DNA of 64,000 nt from Rhizobium sp. JAB6 (lineage in GTDB: Bacteria > Pseudomonadota > Alphaproteobacteria > Rhizobiales > Rhizobiaceae). The notes under the pieces were generated by a model. It searched no databases, was not told where the DNA came from, and worked only from the letters and a program-made list of their open reading frames with translations. Both the position numbers and the translations under genes were made by a program. The stretch covers positions 529,001 to 593,000 of the forward strand of contig NZ_PYJQ01000001.1 of assembly GCF_003024605.1 (NCBI RefSeq), read 5' to 3'. Below, piece by piece: positions 1 through 8,921 of this stretch. Each line of letters begins with the position of its first letter. Within the stretch, counting starts at the first letter, position 1.

Positions 1-1068
1 GTCGCGCAGCAATATCGCCTGAATCTCGGCACGATCGTCGAAGAGGCGATGCTGAATATCCGGCTGGTGAAACGCAACGCGCTGGGCTCGCTCGGAAGAG
101 GCGGCGCGCCGCTCGGCAAGGTCGAGGAATATTTCGTCGAGCAGTTGGCACCCGGCGATACCTTCCGCTTTTCCGGCAAGGTGCTGCGTTTCGAAGGCAT
201 CCGCGAGAATGAATGCCTGGCCTCGCAGGCCTTCTCGCTGGACGCGAAAATTCCCTCCTATGCCGGCGGCAAGTTTCCCCTTTCGACCTATCTCGCCGAT
301 CAGGTGCGCGCGATGATTGCCGATCCCGACCGGCGGCACCGCCTGCCGGATCAGGTGCGCGATTGGCTGGAAATTCAGAACGAGAAGTCCTTGCTGCCGA
401 AGCGCGACGAGTTTCTGATCGAGACCTTCCCGCGCGGCCGCCGCGCCTATATGGTTGCCTATCCTTTCGAGGGAAGGCTGGCGCACCAGACGCTCGGCAT
501 GCTTCTGACCCGAAGGCTGGAGCGCGCCGGCGCCAAGCCCATGGGGTTCGTCGCGACCGATTATTCCCTCGGCATCTGGGCGCTTGAGGATATGGGACTG
601 ATGATCGCCAACGGCCATCTCAGCCTTTCCGCGCTCTTCGATGAGGACATGCTCGGCGACGATCTCGAAGCCTGGCTCGCTGAATCCTTCCTGCTGAAAC
701 GCACCTTCCGCAATTGCGCCATCATCGCCGGTTTGATCGAGCGCCGCCATCCCGGTAAGGAAAAAACCGGACGGCAGATGACGGTATCCGCCGATTTGAT
801 CTATGACGTGCTGCGCAGCCATGAGCCGGATCATATCCTGCTGCAGGCGACGAGGCAGGATGCCGCGACCGGACTTTTGGAAATCGGCCGTCTTGGGGAT
901 ATGCTGAAGCGAATCAAAGGCCACATCACCCACCGGGCTTTGGATCACATCTCGCCGCTTGCCGTGCCGGTGATGCTGGAAATCGGCAGGGTATCCGTGC
1001 CGGGTGAGGCGCATGATGTGGTGCTGGCGGAAGCGGCTGACGATCTGATCCGCGAGGCCATGGAATGA
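1..1068 (+). CDS. Ligase-associated Lhr-type DEXH DNA helicase (C-terminal part)
   Basis: The reading frame is open from base 1, so this is the last 355 codons of a gene that starts before the window; the ATG at 49 is internal. The helicase motor domains lie outside. What is visible matches the C-terminal DEAD/H-associated region of large Lhr-type helicases, which unwind DNA during repair. The next gene, 22 bases downstream, is the PdeM phosphoesterase. In many bacteria these two genes sit with a LigD-type ATP-dependent ligase in a ligase-associated DNA damage response cluster. The ligase is not in this window. Assignment rests on family likeness of the C-terminus and on the PdeM neighbour. 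Confidence 0.85.
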   Translation, partial: VAQQYRLNLGTIVEEAMLNIRLVKRNALGSLGRGGAPLGKVEEYFVEQLAPGDTFRFSGKVLRFEGIRENECLASQAFSLDAKIPSYAGGKFPLSTYLADQVRAMIADPDRRHRLPDQVRDWLEIQNEKSLLPKRDEFLIETFPRGRRAYMVAYPFEGRLAHQTLGMLLTRRLERAGAKPMGFVATDYSLGIWALEDMGLMIANGHLSLSALFDEDMLGDDLEAWLAESFLLKRTFRNCAIIAGLIERRHPGKEKTGRQMTVSADLIYDVLRSHEPDHILLQATRQDAATGLLEIGRLGDMLKRIKGHITHRALDHISPLAVPVMLEIGRVSVPGEAHDVVLAEAADDLIREAME

Positions 1069-1090
1069 TGACGAAGGTAGACTTAAATTG

Positions 1091-1828
1091 ATGAACCGGC
1101 TGGCGCTAGCGCGAGATATGAATGCTCAAGGCAACGGCGCAGCCAGCGCATCCGGCGTCGAGACCGTCGTTCACGGTGCCGCCGTTGTCTGTGATCCGCT
1201 CGGTGCGCTCTATCTGCCGGATGCCGGCATTCTCGTCGTCTCCGATCTGCATTTGGAGAAGGGCGCGGCCTTTGCCCGCCGCGGCATGATGCTGCCGCCC
1301 TACGATACGCTGGCGACCCTGACCGTTCTTTCCGCGGTCATCTCCCGATATGATCCGAAACTCGTCGTTTCGCTGGGTGACAATTTCCATGATCGCGTCG
1401 GTTCGCGGCATCTGCCGGAGGCATTTCGCGGCCTGATCATTAGCATGGCGCGCGGCCGTGAATGGATATGGATCAACGGCAATCATGATCCGGACGGCAC
1501 GGTGGATCTGCCCGGTCATTCGGTGGATGAGATGCATTATGGTGGGGTGACGTTCCGCCATGAACCGAAGGCGGGCTTGCAGGCCGGCGAGATCGCCGGC
1601 CACCTGCATCCCTCGGCCACCGTTCGGCGTCGGGAGAAATCGGTGAGGCGCCCATGTTTCGCCACGGATGGCGCCCGCCTGCTGATGCCGGCCTTCGGCG
1701 TGATGACCGGCGGCCTCGATCTTCGCCACAAAGCAATGGCTGGCCTTTTCGAGCGGGAGAGCCTGATTGCGCACCTGCTCGGCCGCGACCGCATCTATTC
1801 CGTGCGGTTCGGCAATCTCTCGGCCTAG
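1091..1828 (+). CDS. pdeM: Ligase-associated DNA damage response endonuclease PdeM (metallophosphoesterase)
   Basis: This 245-residue protein is a calcineurin-type metallophosphoesterase. All metal-binding motifs are visible: D52-x-H54, G96-D97-N98, G130-N131-H132-D133 and G170-H171-x-H173. PdeM proteins are manganese-dependent DNA endonucleases or phosphodiesterases genetically linked to Lhr-type helicases, as here, where the gene follows the helicase by 22 bases and is probably cotranscribed. The ATG at 1091 is preferred; a TTG at 1088 and an in-frame ATG at 1118 are alternatives. The stop codon overlaps the end of the convergent DHFR-like gene by four bases. Confidence 0.88.
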   Translation: MNRLALARDMNAQGNGAASASGVETVVHGAAVVCDPLGALYLPDAGILVVSDLHLEKGAAFARRGMMLPPYDTLATLTVLSAVISRYDPKLVVSLGDNFHDRVGSRHLPEAFRGLIISMARGREWIWINGNHDPDGTVDLPGHSVDEMHYGGVTFRHEPKAGLQAGEIAGHLHPSATVRRREKSVRRPCFATDGARLLMPAFGVMTGGLDLRHKAMAGLFERESLIAHLLGRDRIYSVRFGNLSA

Positions 1829-2385
1829 GCCGCGTTTGCCGGCTCATAGCGCAGGATTACCGCGCCGGTCTTCAACGGGCGTGAATCGACGAGCTTCATC
1901 GGCCGTTGTTCGGCCGCCGGTTTGAAATGCGGATTGCCGGCGCCGAGGACGACGGGAACGAGGCAGATCCTGAGCCCATCCACCAGCCCGGCCTTGAGCA
2001 ATACATCGGTCACTTCAGCGCTGCCGAAGACGAACATGGTCTTGCCGGGTTCTTCCTTCAGCTTCTTCACTTCAGAGACGATATCGCCGACGACGCGGGT
2101 GTTGTTCCATTCCGCTTTATCGAGCGTCCGGGAAGCGGCGATCTTAGCGATGCCGTTCATGTAGGCGCTGATATCAGGCGTTTCCGTCGCGGTCGGCCAG
2201 TAGGCGGCCATGCCTTCATAGGTCTTGCGGCCGAAGATCAGCAGATCGCCTTCCTTGCCGAGCTCGGTCGCATAGTGTTCCAGCTCATCGCCCCAGGCGA
2301 GCATGTGAAAATCGAGGTCCCAGGGCTTGGCTCCCTCGAAATAGCCGTCGAGCGTCATGAGATTCCAGATAACGAGCTTCCTCAT
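1825..2385 (-). CDS. Dihydrofolate reductase family protein (RibD C-terminal-like)
   Basis: This protein of 186 residues belongs to the RibD C-terminal/dihydrofolate-reductase-like family, which binds NADPH and reduces unidentified or pteridine/pyrimidine-like substrates. Family features seen are the N-terminal beta strand followed by TLDGYFEG, the segment LLIFGRKTYEGMAAYWP around residues 50-65, and the later FVFGSAEVTD and LRICLVPVVLGAG. The ATG at 2385 is chosen because a GGAGG Shine-Dalgarno sequence lies seven bases before it on the minus strand; the GTG just upstream would also be in frame. It is divergent from an HxlR regulator, a common arrangement in which the regulator controls this gene. 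The true substrate is unknown. Confidence 0.8.
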   Translation of the reverse strand: MRKLVIWNLMTLDGYFEGAKPWDLDFHMLAWGDELEHYATELGKEGDLLIFGRKTYEGMAAYWPTATETPDISAYMNGIAKIAASRTLDKAEWNNTRVVGDIVSEVKKLKEEPGKTMFVFGSAEVTDVLLKAGLVDGLRICLVPVVLGAGNPHFKPAAEQRPMKLVDSRPLKTGAVILRYEPANAA

Positions 2386-2428
2386 CACTTTTCCTCCGTC
2401 GTGATAACTGCGTCATAATCAAAACTAG

Positions 2429-2441
2429 TTGCTAAAAGCAA
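2429..2441. promoter_or_regulatory. Small inverted repeat between the DHFR-like gene and the HxlR gene
   Basis: The arms TTGC and GCAA flank a five-base spacer (TAAAA), with further weak dyad symmetry outside. It lies in the 113-base divergent spacer, a plausible operator for the HxlR-type regulator. Only the symmetry is seen; binding is inferred. Confidence 0.3.
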
Positions 2442-2498
2442 TCGGTTGAAAGCTAGCTCGACTGATGGCAAAATGCAAGTGGTTTTTTGGAGATCACT

Positions 2499-3002
2499 AT
2501 GGACGCACTGCATCGTTCCGGCTGCCCGATCAATCTGACGCTGGAAATTCTCGGCGACCGCTGGAGCCTGATCGTCATCAGGGACATCATGTTCGGCAAT
2601 CGCCGGCATTTCCGTGAATTGCTGCAGAAGTCGCAGGAGGGGATTGCCTCCAACATCCTTGCGGACCGCCTGAAGCGGCTGGTCGAGCGCGGCCTGCTGA
2701 CCCGTGAGGATGACCCCACCCACAAGCAGAAGGCTGTCTATAGCCTGACGGAAATGGCGATCGACCTCGTGCCGCTCTTTGCCCATATGGGCTCCTGGGG
2801 CCGCAAGCATCTTCCGGTCTCGGAGGAGCTGTCGATCCGGGCGGAGCTGCTGGAAGAGGGCGGCCAGGAGCTCTGGGAAGATTTCATGGATGAGCTGCGT
2901 GCCAAGCATCTCGGCAAGGTGTTGCCGCCAGACAAGCCCTCGGTGCTCGACCGGTTGACCGAAGCTTATCTCGAGGTCGCCGATCGCCGGAAAGGTGGCT
3001 GA
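2499..3002 (+). CDS. HxlR-family winged-helix transcriptional regulator
   Basis: This 167-residue DNA-binding protein has an HxlR winged-helix domain over about residues 5-100. Family hallmarks are an N-terminal cysteine in SGCPINLTLEILGDRW, the following VIRDIMFGNRRHFRELL, and the wing region ending in YSLTEMAIDL. The C-terminal 60 residues are mostly helical and longer than in minimal HxlR proteins. The ATG at 2499 is supported by GGAG six bases upstream; a TTG at 2487 is less likely. HxlR proteins sense electrophiles, redox state or small aromatics. The divergent DHFR-like gene is the most likely target, inferred from position only. Confidence 0.85.
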   Translation: MDALHRSGCPINLTLEILGDRWSLIVIRDIMFGNRRHFRELLQKSQEGIASNILADRLKRLVERGLLTREDDPTHKQKAVYSLTEMAIDLVPLFAHMGSWGRKHLPVSEELSIRAELLEEGGQELWEDFMDELRAKHLGKVLPPDKPSVLDRLTEAYLEVADRRKGG

Positions 3003-3812
3003 TCAGTTCTTCCGGAAGATGAAGCTTGCGCTCCAACCGGTGACGAGAGCGAGCAGCACGGAAAAAATGCCATAGGTGATCGGCCGCTGATGCGCCGCAT
3101 CCGTGATGGTCTGCTCTATCCCAGTTTTGATGACCCGAAGCGGCAGCGATTTCTCACTCAGGAACTTGCCGCTCTTGAAAAGGTAGGCGCGCACCATATG
3201 CACCCCGTTCGGCACGTCGGCCGGAACCCTGAGTGTCGCCTTGAAGAGCGAGGAGCTGACGAAGCGAACGCCGGCGGGATCGCTTTCATAGAGCCCGCCT
3301 GCCTTCTGCAGGCGCCGGAAGGCGTTGCGGAATTCCGGAACATCGCCGACATTGCCGACGAATCCGACCGGCGTCAGCGGGATATGGTCGACGCCGATGC
3401 CGCGATCGCTGAGTTCGAGCGGCGTGGTGATGTTGTCGACCGCGCGCGTGCTCGAGAGCGAATAGGCTTCCGGCACATGCTCGAACGTCATCGAGCGGGT
3501 GTTGATCCATATGCCGAAGACGCGCTCTTTCCTGCGGACCGTTGCATTCTCGCGCGGCCCTTCCAGCACGACGACGATATCATATTGGCCGATCGCCAGA
3601 AGCAGCTGATCGGTGTTGGAAAGCGCACCGAAAATCGTCAGATCGGCGCCGGTGAAATCCGAGGTAATGGCGATTTCGCTGGTCGACGTGCCGATCTCCA
3701 TCGTCTCGCGCGCCGTGGTCGAGGTCGTCGGCTGATCGAGCAGTACCTGAGCCTGCGTGGTGAGGGGAGCAAGCAGCATTGCGGTAGCAAGGAGCAGTCC
3801 GGACACTCTCAT
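3003..3812 (-). CDS. TIGR02186 family membrane-anchored periplasmic protein
   Basis: This 269-residue protein starts with a clear signal peptide (MRVSGLLLATAMLLAPLTT) and ends with a membrane span (about residues 243-265) followed by basic residues, so most of it should lie in the periplasm, anchored at the C-terminus. It matches the TIGR02186 family, found in alpha-proteobacteria beside TauE/SafE permeases. Its ATG overlaps the stop codon of the upstream permease by four bases, so the two are almost certainly cotranslated and may work together. The reading frame stays open far upstream, but that part runs antisense-frame through the permease gene and is not coding. No biochemical function is known to me. 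Confidence 0.82.
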   Translation of the reverse strand: MRVSGLLLATAMLLAPLTTQAQVLLDQPTTSTTARETMEIGTSTSEIAITSDFTGADLTIFGALSNTDQLLLAIGQYDIVVVLEGPRENATVRRKERVFGIWINTRSMTFEHVPEAYSLSSTRAVDNITTPLELSDRGIGVDHIPLTPVGFVGNVGDVPEFRNAFRRLQKAGGLYESDPAGVRFVSSSLFKATLRVPADVPNGVHMVRAYLFKSGKFLSEKSLPLRVIKTGIEQTITDAAHQRPITYGIFSVLLALVTGWSASFIFRKN

Positions 3813-4732
3813 CGGCTCACCCCTTCCATGACGACGGAGTAGACGTCGGCAGGCGTCACCACGAGTGTAATGACAAGACGAAGGCCGACGGCCAGGACAA
3901 GGAGGCCGAGGAGTGCGCGCAATTGTTCGCCGCGCAGCTTCTGGCCGACGCGAACGCCGTATTGTGCCCCGATTACCCCCGCCACCATCAAGAGGAAGGC
4001 CAGGATGATATCGACGGAATAGTTCGTGGCGGCCTGGACGATTGTCGTGAAGGCCGTCACGAAAATGACCTGGAACAGCGATGTGCCGACGACCACATTG
4101 GTTGGAACGCGCAGCAGATAGATCATGGCAGGTACGAGAATGAAGCCGCCCCCGATACCCATGGGCGTCAGCATGCCGACGAAGAAGCCGAGGCCGATCA
4201 CCGGAATGGCGCTGAGATAGAGCTTGGATTTCTTGAAGCGCAACTTCAGCGGCAAGCGCTGCACCCAGTTGTGATGGCGCGGTTTGCCGCTTGCCGGCGG
4301 TAGCTTGCCGGCTGCGCGGCGCATGGCGCGCACGCTTTCCCACAGCATCAGCGATCCAACCGTGCCGAGGAGAATCACGTAGATCAGGGAAATGATCAGG
4401 TCTATCTGACCGAGCCTGCGCAAAAGCACGAATAGCCAGAGGCCGAACGTCGCCCCCGCCAAGCCGCCGGCGAGCAGGATCGTACCCAGCTTCAGGTCGA
4501 GCGAGCCGCGACGAAAATGGCTGAGCGCGCCCGAGACGGAGGAGGCGACGACCTGATTGGAGCCGGTGGCGACGGCGACGACGGGCGGGATATTGTAAAA
4601 AATCAGAAGAGGCGTGATGAGAAAACCGCCGCCGACGCCGAACATGCCGGAGAGAAACCCTACGGCTGCTCCCATGCCGAGAATAATGAAAATATTCACC
4701 GACAATTCTGCGATCGGCAGATAGATCGTCAC
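3809..4732 (-). CDS. Sulfite exporter TauE/SafE family permease
   Basis: This 307-residue inner-membrane protein has the two-repeat architecture of the TauE/SafE (DUF81) family. Each half contains a glycine-rich signature: FLSGMFGVGGGFLITPLL near residue 30 and FFVGMLTPMGIGGGFILVPAM near residue 180. Family members transport sulfite, sulfoacetate, taurine-derived products or other small anions, in either direction. The pairing with a TIGR02186 protein is a recurring two-gene unit. A linker of about 40 basic residues (RAAGKLPPASGKPRHHNW) joins the halves and is probably cytoplasmic. The substrate cannot be told from sequence. Confidence 0.83.
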   Translation of the reverse strand: MTIYLPIAELSVNIFIILGMGAAVGFLSGMFGVGGGFLITPLLIFYNIPPVVAVATGSNQVVASSVSGALSHFRRGSLDLKLGTILLAGGLAGATFGLWLFVLLRRLGQIDLIISLIYVILLGTVGSLMLWESVRAMRRAAGKLPPASGKPRHHNWVQRLPLKLRFKKSKLYLSAIPVIGLGFFVGMLTPMGIGGGFILVPAMIYLLRVPTNVVVGTSLFQVIFVTAFTTIVQAATNYSVDIILAFLLMVAGVIGAQYGVRVGQKLRGEQLRALLGLLVLAVGLRLVITLVVTPADVYSVVMEGVSR

Positions 4733-4791
4733 GCCTTGTTCCCATTTGCAGGCTTTTCGGCGATGACCGAAGCCCGTTTCCCCTTAAACGG

Positions 4792-4805
4792 CGGATTCTA
4801 ATCCG
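4792..4805. promoter_or_regulatory. Perfect palindrome upstream of the TauE/SafE operon
   Basis: The arms CGGATT and AATCCG are separated by CT, giving a perfect 14-base dyad about 60 bases before the permease start. Its position suits an operator, but no regulator gene is adjacent and the rest of the 280-base spacer (4733-5012) shows no gene. Confidence 0.25.
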
Positions 4806-4953
4806 AAATCATTGCCAGAGCCTTAGGAAAGGCGGCGCGGTCACAGTTTTCGAATTGCCGAGTTCACCCTAACCCAGCTTTTTCCATTTTTCTGTGACGC
4901 CATTTCGGCGAATGGCCAACAGTGGCCGGGAGACGTCTCGACTCTCGTAAACA

Positions 4954-4981
4954 AAATGCCGGCGTTGCCGCGCCGGCATTT
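4954..4981 (-). terminator. Rho-independent terminator of podJ
   Basis: A perfect 11-base stem (AAATGCCGGCG at 4954-4964 with its complement at 4971-4981) encloses a six-base loop. On the minus strand the stem is followed by TTGTTT, and it begins 32 bases past the podJ stop codon. Confidence 0.85.
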
Positions 4982-5012
4982 CGGTTGAGCGCTTTCACAC
5001 GAGAGCCTGGCC

Positions 5013-8000
5013 CTATTTGTTGCGGGCCAGCAGCTCCTTGACGACCTGATCGGTCACCCGCCCATCCGCCGGCAGGCCGACGGACTTCTGGAAGCTCTTC
5101 AGGGCAGCCACAGTCTTGTCTCCCATGGCCCCATCGGGCGCACCGGCATCGAAGCCATTCTTGTTTAGGATGGCCTGAATATTGCGGATCGCCTTCTTCA
5201 TATCGATCGAGGCCGTGTTCACGCCCTTGCCGGTGGTCCATTCGTCAGGAATATCGGTGCCGTTGGCCTTCGGGTCGGCGGGCTGCACTTTCCAGAGGTC
5301 GACCTTGGCACGCGCGCTTTCGAGATCGGCCGGCTTCATGGCATTGGCGACTTCGTCCCGCTTCTGGGCGGCATCCTTGTCACCGCTCTTTGCGGCGATT
5401 GCGAACCATTTGTAGGATTCCTGCAGGTCCTGTTTCACGCCGTTGCCGCGAGCGTAGAGGATTGCGAGGTTGAACTGGCTGTCGGAGACGCCGAGATCGG
5501 CCGCGCGGATAAACCAGTTCGCAGCGCTATCATAATCCTGCGGCCCTACTGTGCCCGAGGCGTAGAGAACCGCGAGATTGTGCATGGCGCTGGCATTGCC
5601 CTGATTGGCCGCCTGCTCGTAATATTGCTTGGCCTTGGCGAGGTCGCGATCGATGCCGTTGCCCTTCTCATACATGCTGGCGAGGCGGTACTGCGCCGGT
5701 GCATAGCCCTTGTCGGCTGCAAGCTGATACCATTTCGCAGCCTGCTTCATATCGGCCGGAACGCCGCGGCCATCCGTATAGCGTGCACCGATCTCGAAGA
5801 GTGCGACCGCATCGGCCGATTTTGCGGCTGCGACCAGTGATGGCGGCTGGATGCCTTCGGGCACGGTGATTTCCGGCGCTGCCGGTGTGGCCGCGGGCGT
5901 CGCAGCGGCCGTGTTCTCGGTTTGAACGAAGGCGGTGGCCTGCTGTGCAGGTGCACTGCCGGCCGGAGCCAGCGCTTCGCTTGCCGTCTGGTTGCCGTCG
6001 AGCGGGGTCGCTGCCGTCAGGTGATTATTTGCGGGTGCTGCGACCGGATCGGTGGCCGTGGGTGCTGATTGGTCTTCGGCCGTCTCCGTTGTGGAAACCG
6101 AGGGGGCGGCGGCCTGATTTGCCGCGGGCTGCTGATTGCCGGCGCCCGAGTTCGTATTGGCTGCGGCTGTATTGGTTGCAGCGCTCTCCGCGGGCGCGAC
6201 CGTTGTGGACGCTTGGGCCGGCGCCTGCTGACCGCGCGTCAGCGTGTTCGCCAGCGGATAAGCCATGATGGCGAGCATGACGGCACCCAGCGCAAGCAGG
6301 ATCGGCCGGCGAAAGCGCGAGAACGCGCCGCCCTTCTTGGCATCCTTCGTGGAAGCAGAAACGGAGCGCTGTGTCTGGTCGACTTCCATGGCAGCCGCCT
6401 GTGCGGCGCGGCGAGCGGCTGCGATGTAATCGGCCCGTTCGTTTTCGGTCGGCTGACGCACGTTTCCGCTGCGCGAAGTATTCTGGCTGGCGCGCACGCG
6501 CTCCAGGATCTTCTTGATATCAGGCGCACCGGAACCCGGCTCCAGCAGTTCGTTGGCCTCTTCGCCCGGCATTACGTCGGCGGGATCGATAGACGGTGCC
6601 TGCTCGATGACCGGACGGTCGGGCAGAAAGATCGGCTCGGCCTTTTCCGGTGTGAAGAAGCGCTTGCCGAGGCTCGCAAACAGGCTGGTTTTGCCGCTCT
6701 TCTTGGCGGCTGCCTTGATTTCTGCCTTCGTATTGGCGTCGATCGCCTGGGCGACGGCGACTTCGGCGGAAACCGAGGATTCTGCAGGCGCAACCGTGCG
6801 GATGATCGGACCGGACTTCTGCTGCGCTGCCATGGGCGGCTTCAGGCTCGGCGCATCCTCTTCGGCAAAGACGTCGCTTTCGAATGTTGCTGCCGGCATC
6901 ACAGGCGCGGGCTTGCGCTGTTCCATATGATCGAGACGGTCGGCGATCTGCAGCAGCGTGTCGTGCAGGGCCTCGAAGGTGCGATGGGTACGTTCGTCGC
7001 TGGCGCGGCTGAGGTCTTCGAGATGGCGAAGATCTTCGGCAAGCGCCGTCAATGCCGCCATGTCGGCTGCTTGCGAACCCCCGACCATTCCGCCTTCGCG
7101 CGAATAGGCCTCGACGACGGTTTCCGCCGCGTGGCGGGCCGCTTCGATGATGTATTCGTCGTTCGTCGCCATATAGTCTTCGATCGCGCTCATCCGGCGG
7201 TCAAAATCCGAGGGCAGATGATTAGCGACGATCTGTGGCTCGCTCGTCAGCAATGTCGAGAGATGCGCGATCTGCTCTTCGAGACTGCGCAGTGCCTGCG
7301 TATCCGTGGGCGGCGCGGCGGTGCTTGCTTCCAGCCGGGCAGCAATATCGGAGAGGCGGCCTTCGAGCCGGCGCGCCATGCTTTCGTCGAGGCTTGCTGC
7401 CGGCGCGGGCGGGTGGAAATCGATCTCGTCGATACGGCGGGCGAGATAATCCAGCCGGTCGGCCAGCACGTTACCGACGGACCCATGTTCCAGCGCATCG
7501 ATCTTGTGGGAGATATCGGCGAGATAGGTAACGAGCTCGGGCTGCAGTGCGGCCTTCTGCGAACGCTCCATCAGATGCGAGAGCTGGTCCAGGCGCTCTT
7601 CCAGGCGGGCGACGGCCTTTGCGCTGCCGAGCTCGTCGATGCGCATGGCAAGCGCTTCGAGGCGACCGGAAAGATCGTCGGCCGGTTGGCGGCGGCCCGG
7701 ATCGCGGCTCATAAGGTCGATCTGGTCGGCAAGGCCGCTGAGGCGCCCTTCCAGCCGTTGCATCGCCTGGTCCTGCGGCTGCATCATCGAGCCGAGGCTC
7801 TCCATCGCGGTCGCGATCGTCAGAAGCTTGTTTTCCAGCGCAAGCACGGCAGGGCTGTTGTTCATGCCACCGAGATGCTGCTTGATATCATCGAGGCGAT
7901 AGGCAAGCGAGACGAGCTCTTCCTGCAGGCCGGAGGTGTCGATGGCCTTTACCTGGCGCTCGACATGGTGAAGCGACTCTTCGCGGGCGAGGCCGTCCAT

Positions 8001-8690
8001 CAGCGAGCGCAGTTCGTCGAATTCGGCTTTCAGCCCGGCGGTTTCCGGCTGACCGGCCAGCTGATTGATGCTGTCGGCAAGCCGCGCCATGTCCTGGCGG
8101 ACATCGGCGACGAAATGCTTGTCCTCGGCGTTTTCGCGAATATCGCGGATTTCGGCACGCAGGGCGGCGACTTCGCGGGTCACGCTTTCGGCGATGTCGC
8201 GCTTGAGATCCTGGCGCAGGTTGACGAGCGCCTGGGCGATGTCGACCGGTGCTTCGGCCGCGGCAGCCCGCATCGGCTGGCGCTGCGGATAGCTGTCGAT
8301 CGGACGGCGTGCCGGCTGCGGTTCTCTATGTGCGGTTTCCTCGCGCCGCGGTTGCAGCCGCTCGCGGTTTGCTTCCAGCGCACGCTGGCGCTGACGGATT
8401 TCTGCGAGCGGATCAGAGCGGAGATCGCTCTCATGGCGTTCGCTGCGCGTCGGGCGCTCATAGGATCGAGTGTCATACTGGTCGCGTTCGGGGCGGGGCG
8501 GCATGCGCTCCAGTGCGGCTCGTTCGGGGACGGGCGCATAGCCGGCCGCGACGCGCGGGCGCGTATCGCGTGCGGCGGCAGTCCCCATCAGGCCCTCGAT
8601 GCGCGCCTCCAGCCCTTCGATCGTGCGGCTCAGAGCATCCAGCGACGTCCAGTCGCCCGTACCGGTAGGATTTGATCGCGATCCGCTCAT
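5013..8690 (-). CDS. podJ: PodJ-type polar localisation factor (coiled coil, membrane span, Sel1 repeats, peptidoglycan-binding domain)
   Basis: This 1225-residue protein has the PodJ architecture. The N-terminal cytoplasmic part (about residues 1-790) is charged and rich in coiled coil, with repeated short blocks of the form LxxRLDxL. One membrane span sits near residues 797-818. A proline/alanine/glutamine-rich periplasmic linker follows, then Sel1/TPR repeats at about 945-1100 (for example KWYQLAADKGYAPAQYRLA) and a C-terminal peptidoglycan-binding domain at about 1165-1220 (NKNGFDAGAPDGAMGDKT). PodJ organises the cell pole and is needed for polar growth switching in Agrobacterium and for polar organelles in Caulobacter. 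The ATG at 8690 is chosen because the N-terminal family sequence begins there; the frame stays open upstream through non-coding DNA. It ends in a strong terminator. Confidence 0.88.
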   Translation of the reverse strand: MSGSRSNPTGTGDWTSLDALSRTIEGLEARIEGLMGTAAARDTRPRVAAGYAPVPERAALERMPPRPERDQYDTRSYERPTRSERHESDLRSDPLAEIRQRQRALEANRERLQPRREETAHREPQPARRPIDSYPQRQPMRAAAAEAPVDIAQALVNLRQDLKRDIAESVTREVAALRAEIRDIRENAEDKHFVADVRQDMARLADSINQLAGQPETAGLKAEFDELRSLMDGLAREESLHHVERQVKAIDTSGLQEELVSLAYRLDDIKQHLGGMNNSPAVLALENKLLTIATAMESLGSMMQPQDQAMQRLEGRLSGLADQIDLMSRDPGRRQPADDLSGRLEALAMRIDELGSAKAVARLEERLDQLSHLMERSQKAALQPELVTYLADISHKIDALEHGSVGNVLADRLDYLARRIDEIDFHPPAPAASLDESMARRLEGRLSDIAARLEASTAAPPTDTQALRSLEEQIAHLSTLLTSEPQIVANHLPSDFDRRMSAIEDYMATNDEYIIEAARHAAETVVEAYSREGGMVGGSQAADMAALTALAEDLRHLEDLSRASDERTHRTFEALHDTLLQIADRLDHMEQRKPAPVMPAATFESDVFAEEDAPSLKPPMAAQQKSGPIIRTVAPAESSVSAEVAVAQAIDANTKAEIKAAAKKSGKTSLFASLGKRFFTPEKAEPIFLPDRPVIEQAPSIDPADVMPGEEANELLEPGSGAPDIKKILERVRASQNTSRSGNVRQPTENERADYIAAARRAAQAAAMEVDQTQRSVSASTKDAKKGGAFSRFRRPILLALGAVMLAIMAYPLANTLTRGQQAPAQASTTVAPAESAATNTAAANTNSGAGNQQPAANQAAAPSVSTTETAEDQSAPTATDPVAAPANNHLTAATPLDGNQTASEALAPAGSAPAQQATAFVQTENTAAATPAATPAAPEITVPEGIQPPSLVAAAKSADAVALFEIGARYTDGRGVPADMKQAAKWYQLAADKGYAPAQYRLASMYEKGNGIDRDLAKAKQYYEQAANQGNASAMHNLAVLYASGTVGPQDYDSAANWFIRAADLGVSDSQFNLAILYARGNGVKQDLQESYKWFAIAAKSGDKDAAQKRDEVANAMKPADLESARAKVDLWKVQPADPKANGTDIPDEWTTGKGVNTASIDMKKAIRNIQAILNKNGFDAGAPDGAMGDKTVAALKSFQKSVGLPADGRVTDQVVKELLARNK

Positions 8691-8905
8691 ATCTTTTGCT
8701 CGCCTCGAACTATGGACCACCCGGGGTCGCCATGTTGACGGAAGAAAGACGTTGCGACATTGCCGCGCTGTCCGGATCCCGTCGTTCGGAAAGGGATAAA
8801 TGTATTGGCTTTCCTTCAAACAGCCGCAAAACCAGCGCGCAATCCAAGCATAAGTTGAAGAAACGCGAAGCACTGCTGCTCAACTCGTACAATTCACGAA
8901 ACGTG

Positions 8906-8921
8906 GTAAACAACTCGTTAA
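8906..8921 (-). promoter_or_regulatory. CtrA-like box upstream of podJ
   Basis: On the minus strand, TTAA, seven bases and TTTAC match eight of nine fixed positions of the CtrA consensus TTAA-N7-TTAAC. It lies about 215 bases before the podJ start. A further TTAACC half-site lies at 8936-8941 on the plus strand. CtrA is the cell-cycle regulator of this class; regulation of podJ by it here is inferred. Confidence 0.45.

Noticed and set aside
3813..4745. N-terminal extension of the TIGR02186 protein by about 310 residues
   Set aside because: The extension is arginine-rich nonsense read out of frame through the TauE/SafE gene; the signal peptide at the ATG at 3812 marks the real start.
6069..8675. 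An 868-codon rightward open frame opposite podJ
   Set aside because: It is the exact antisense of the coiled-coil part of podJ, with no family likeness and no ribosome-binding site; GC-rich codon use opens the opposite strand.
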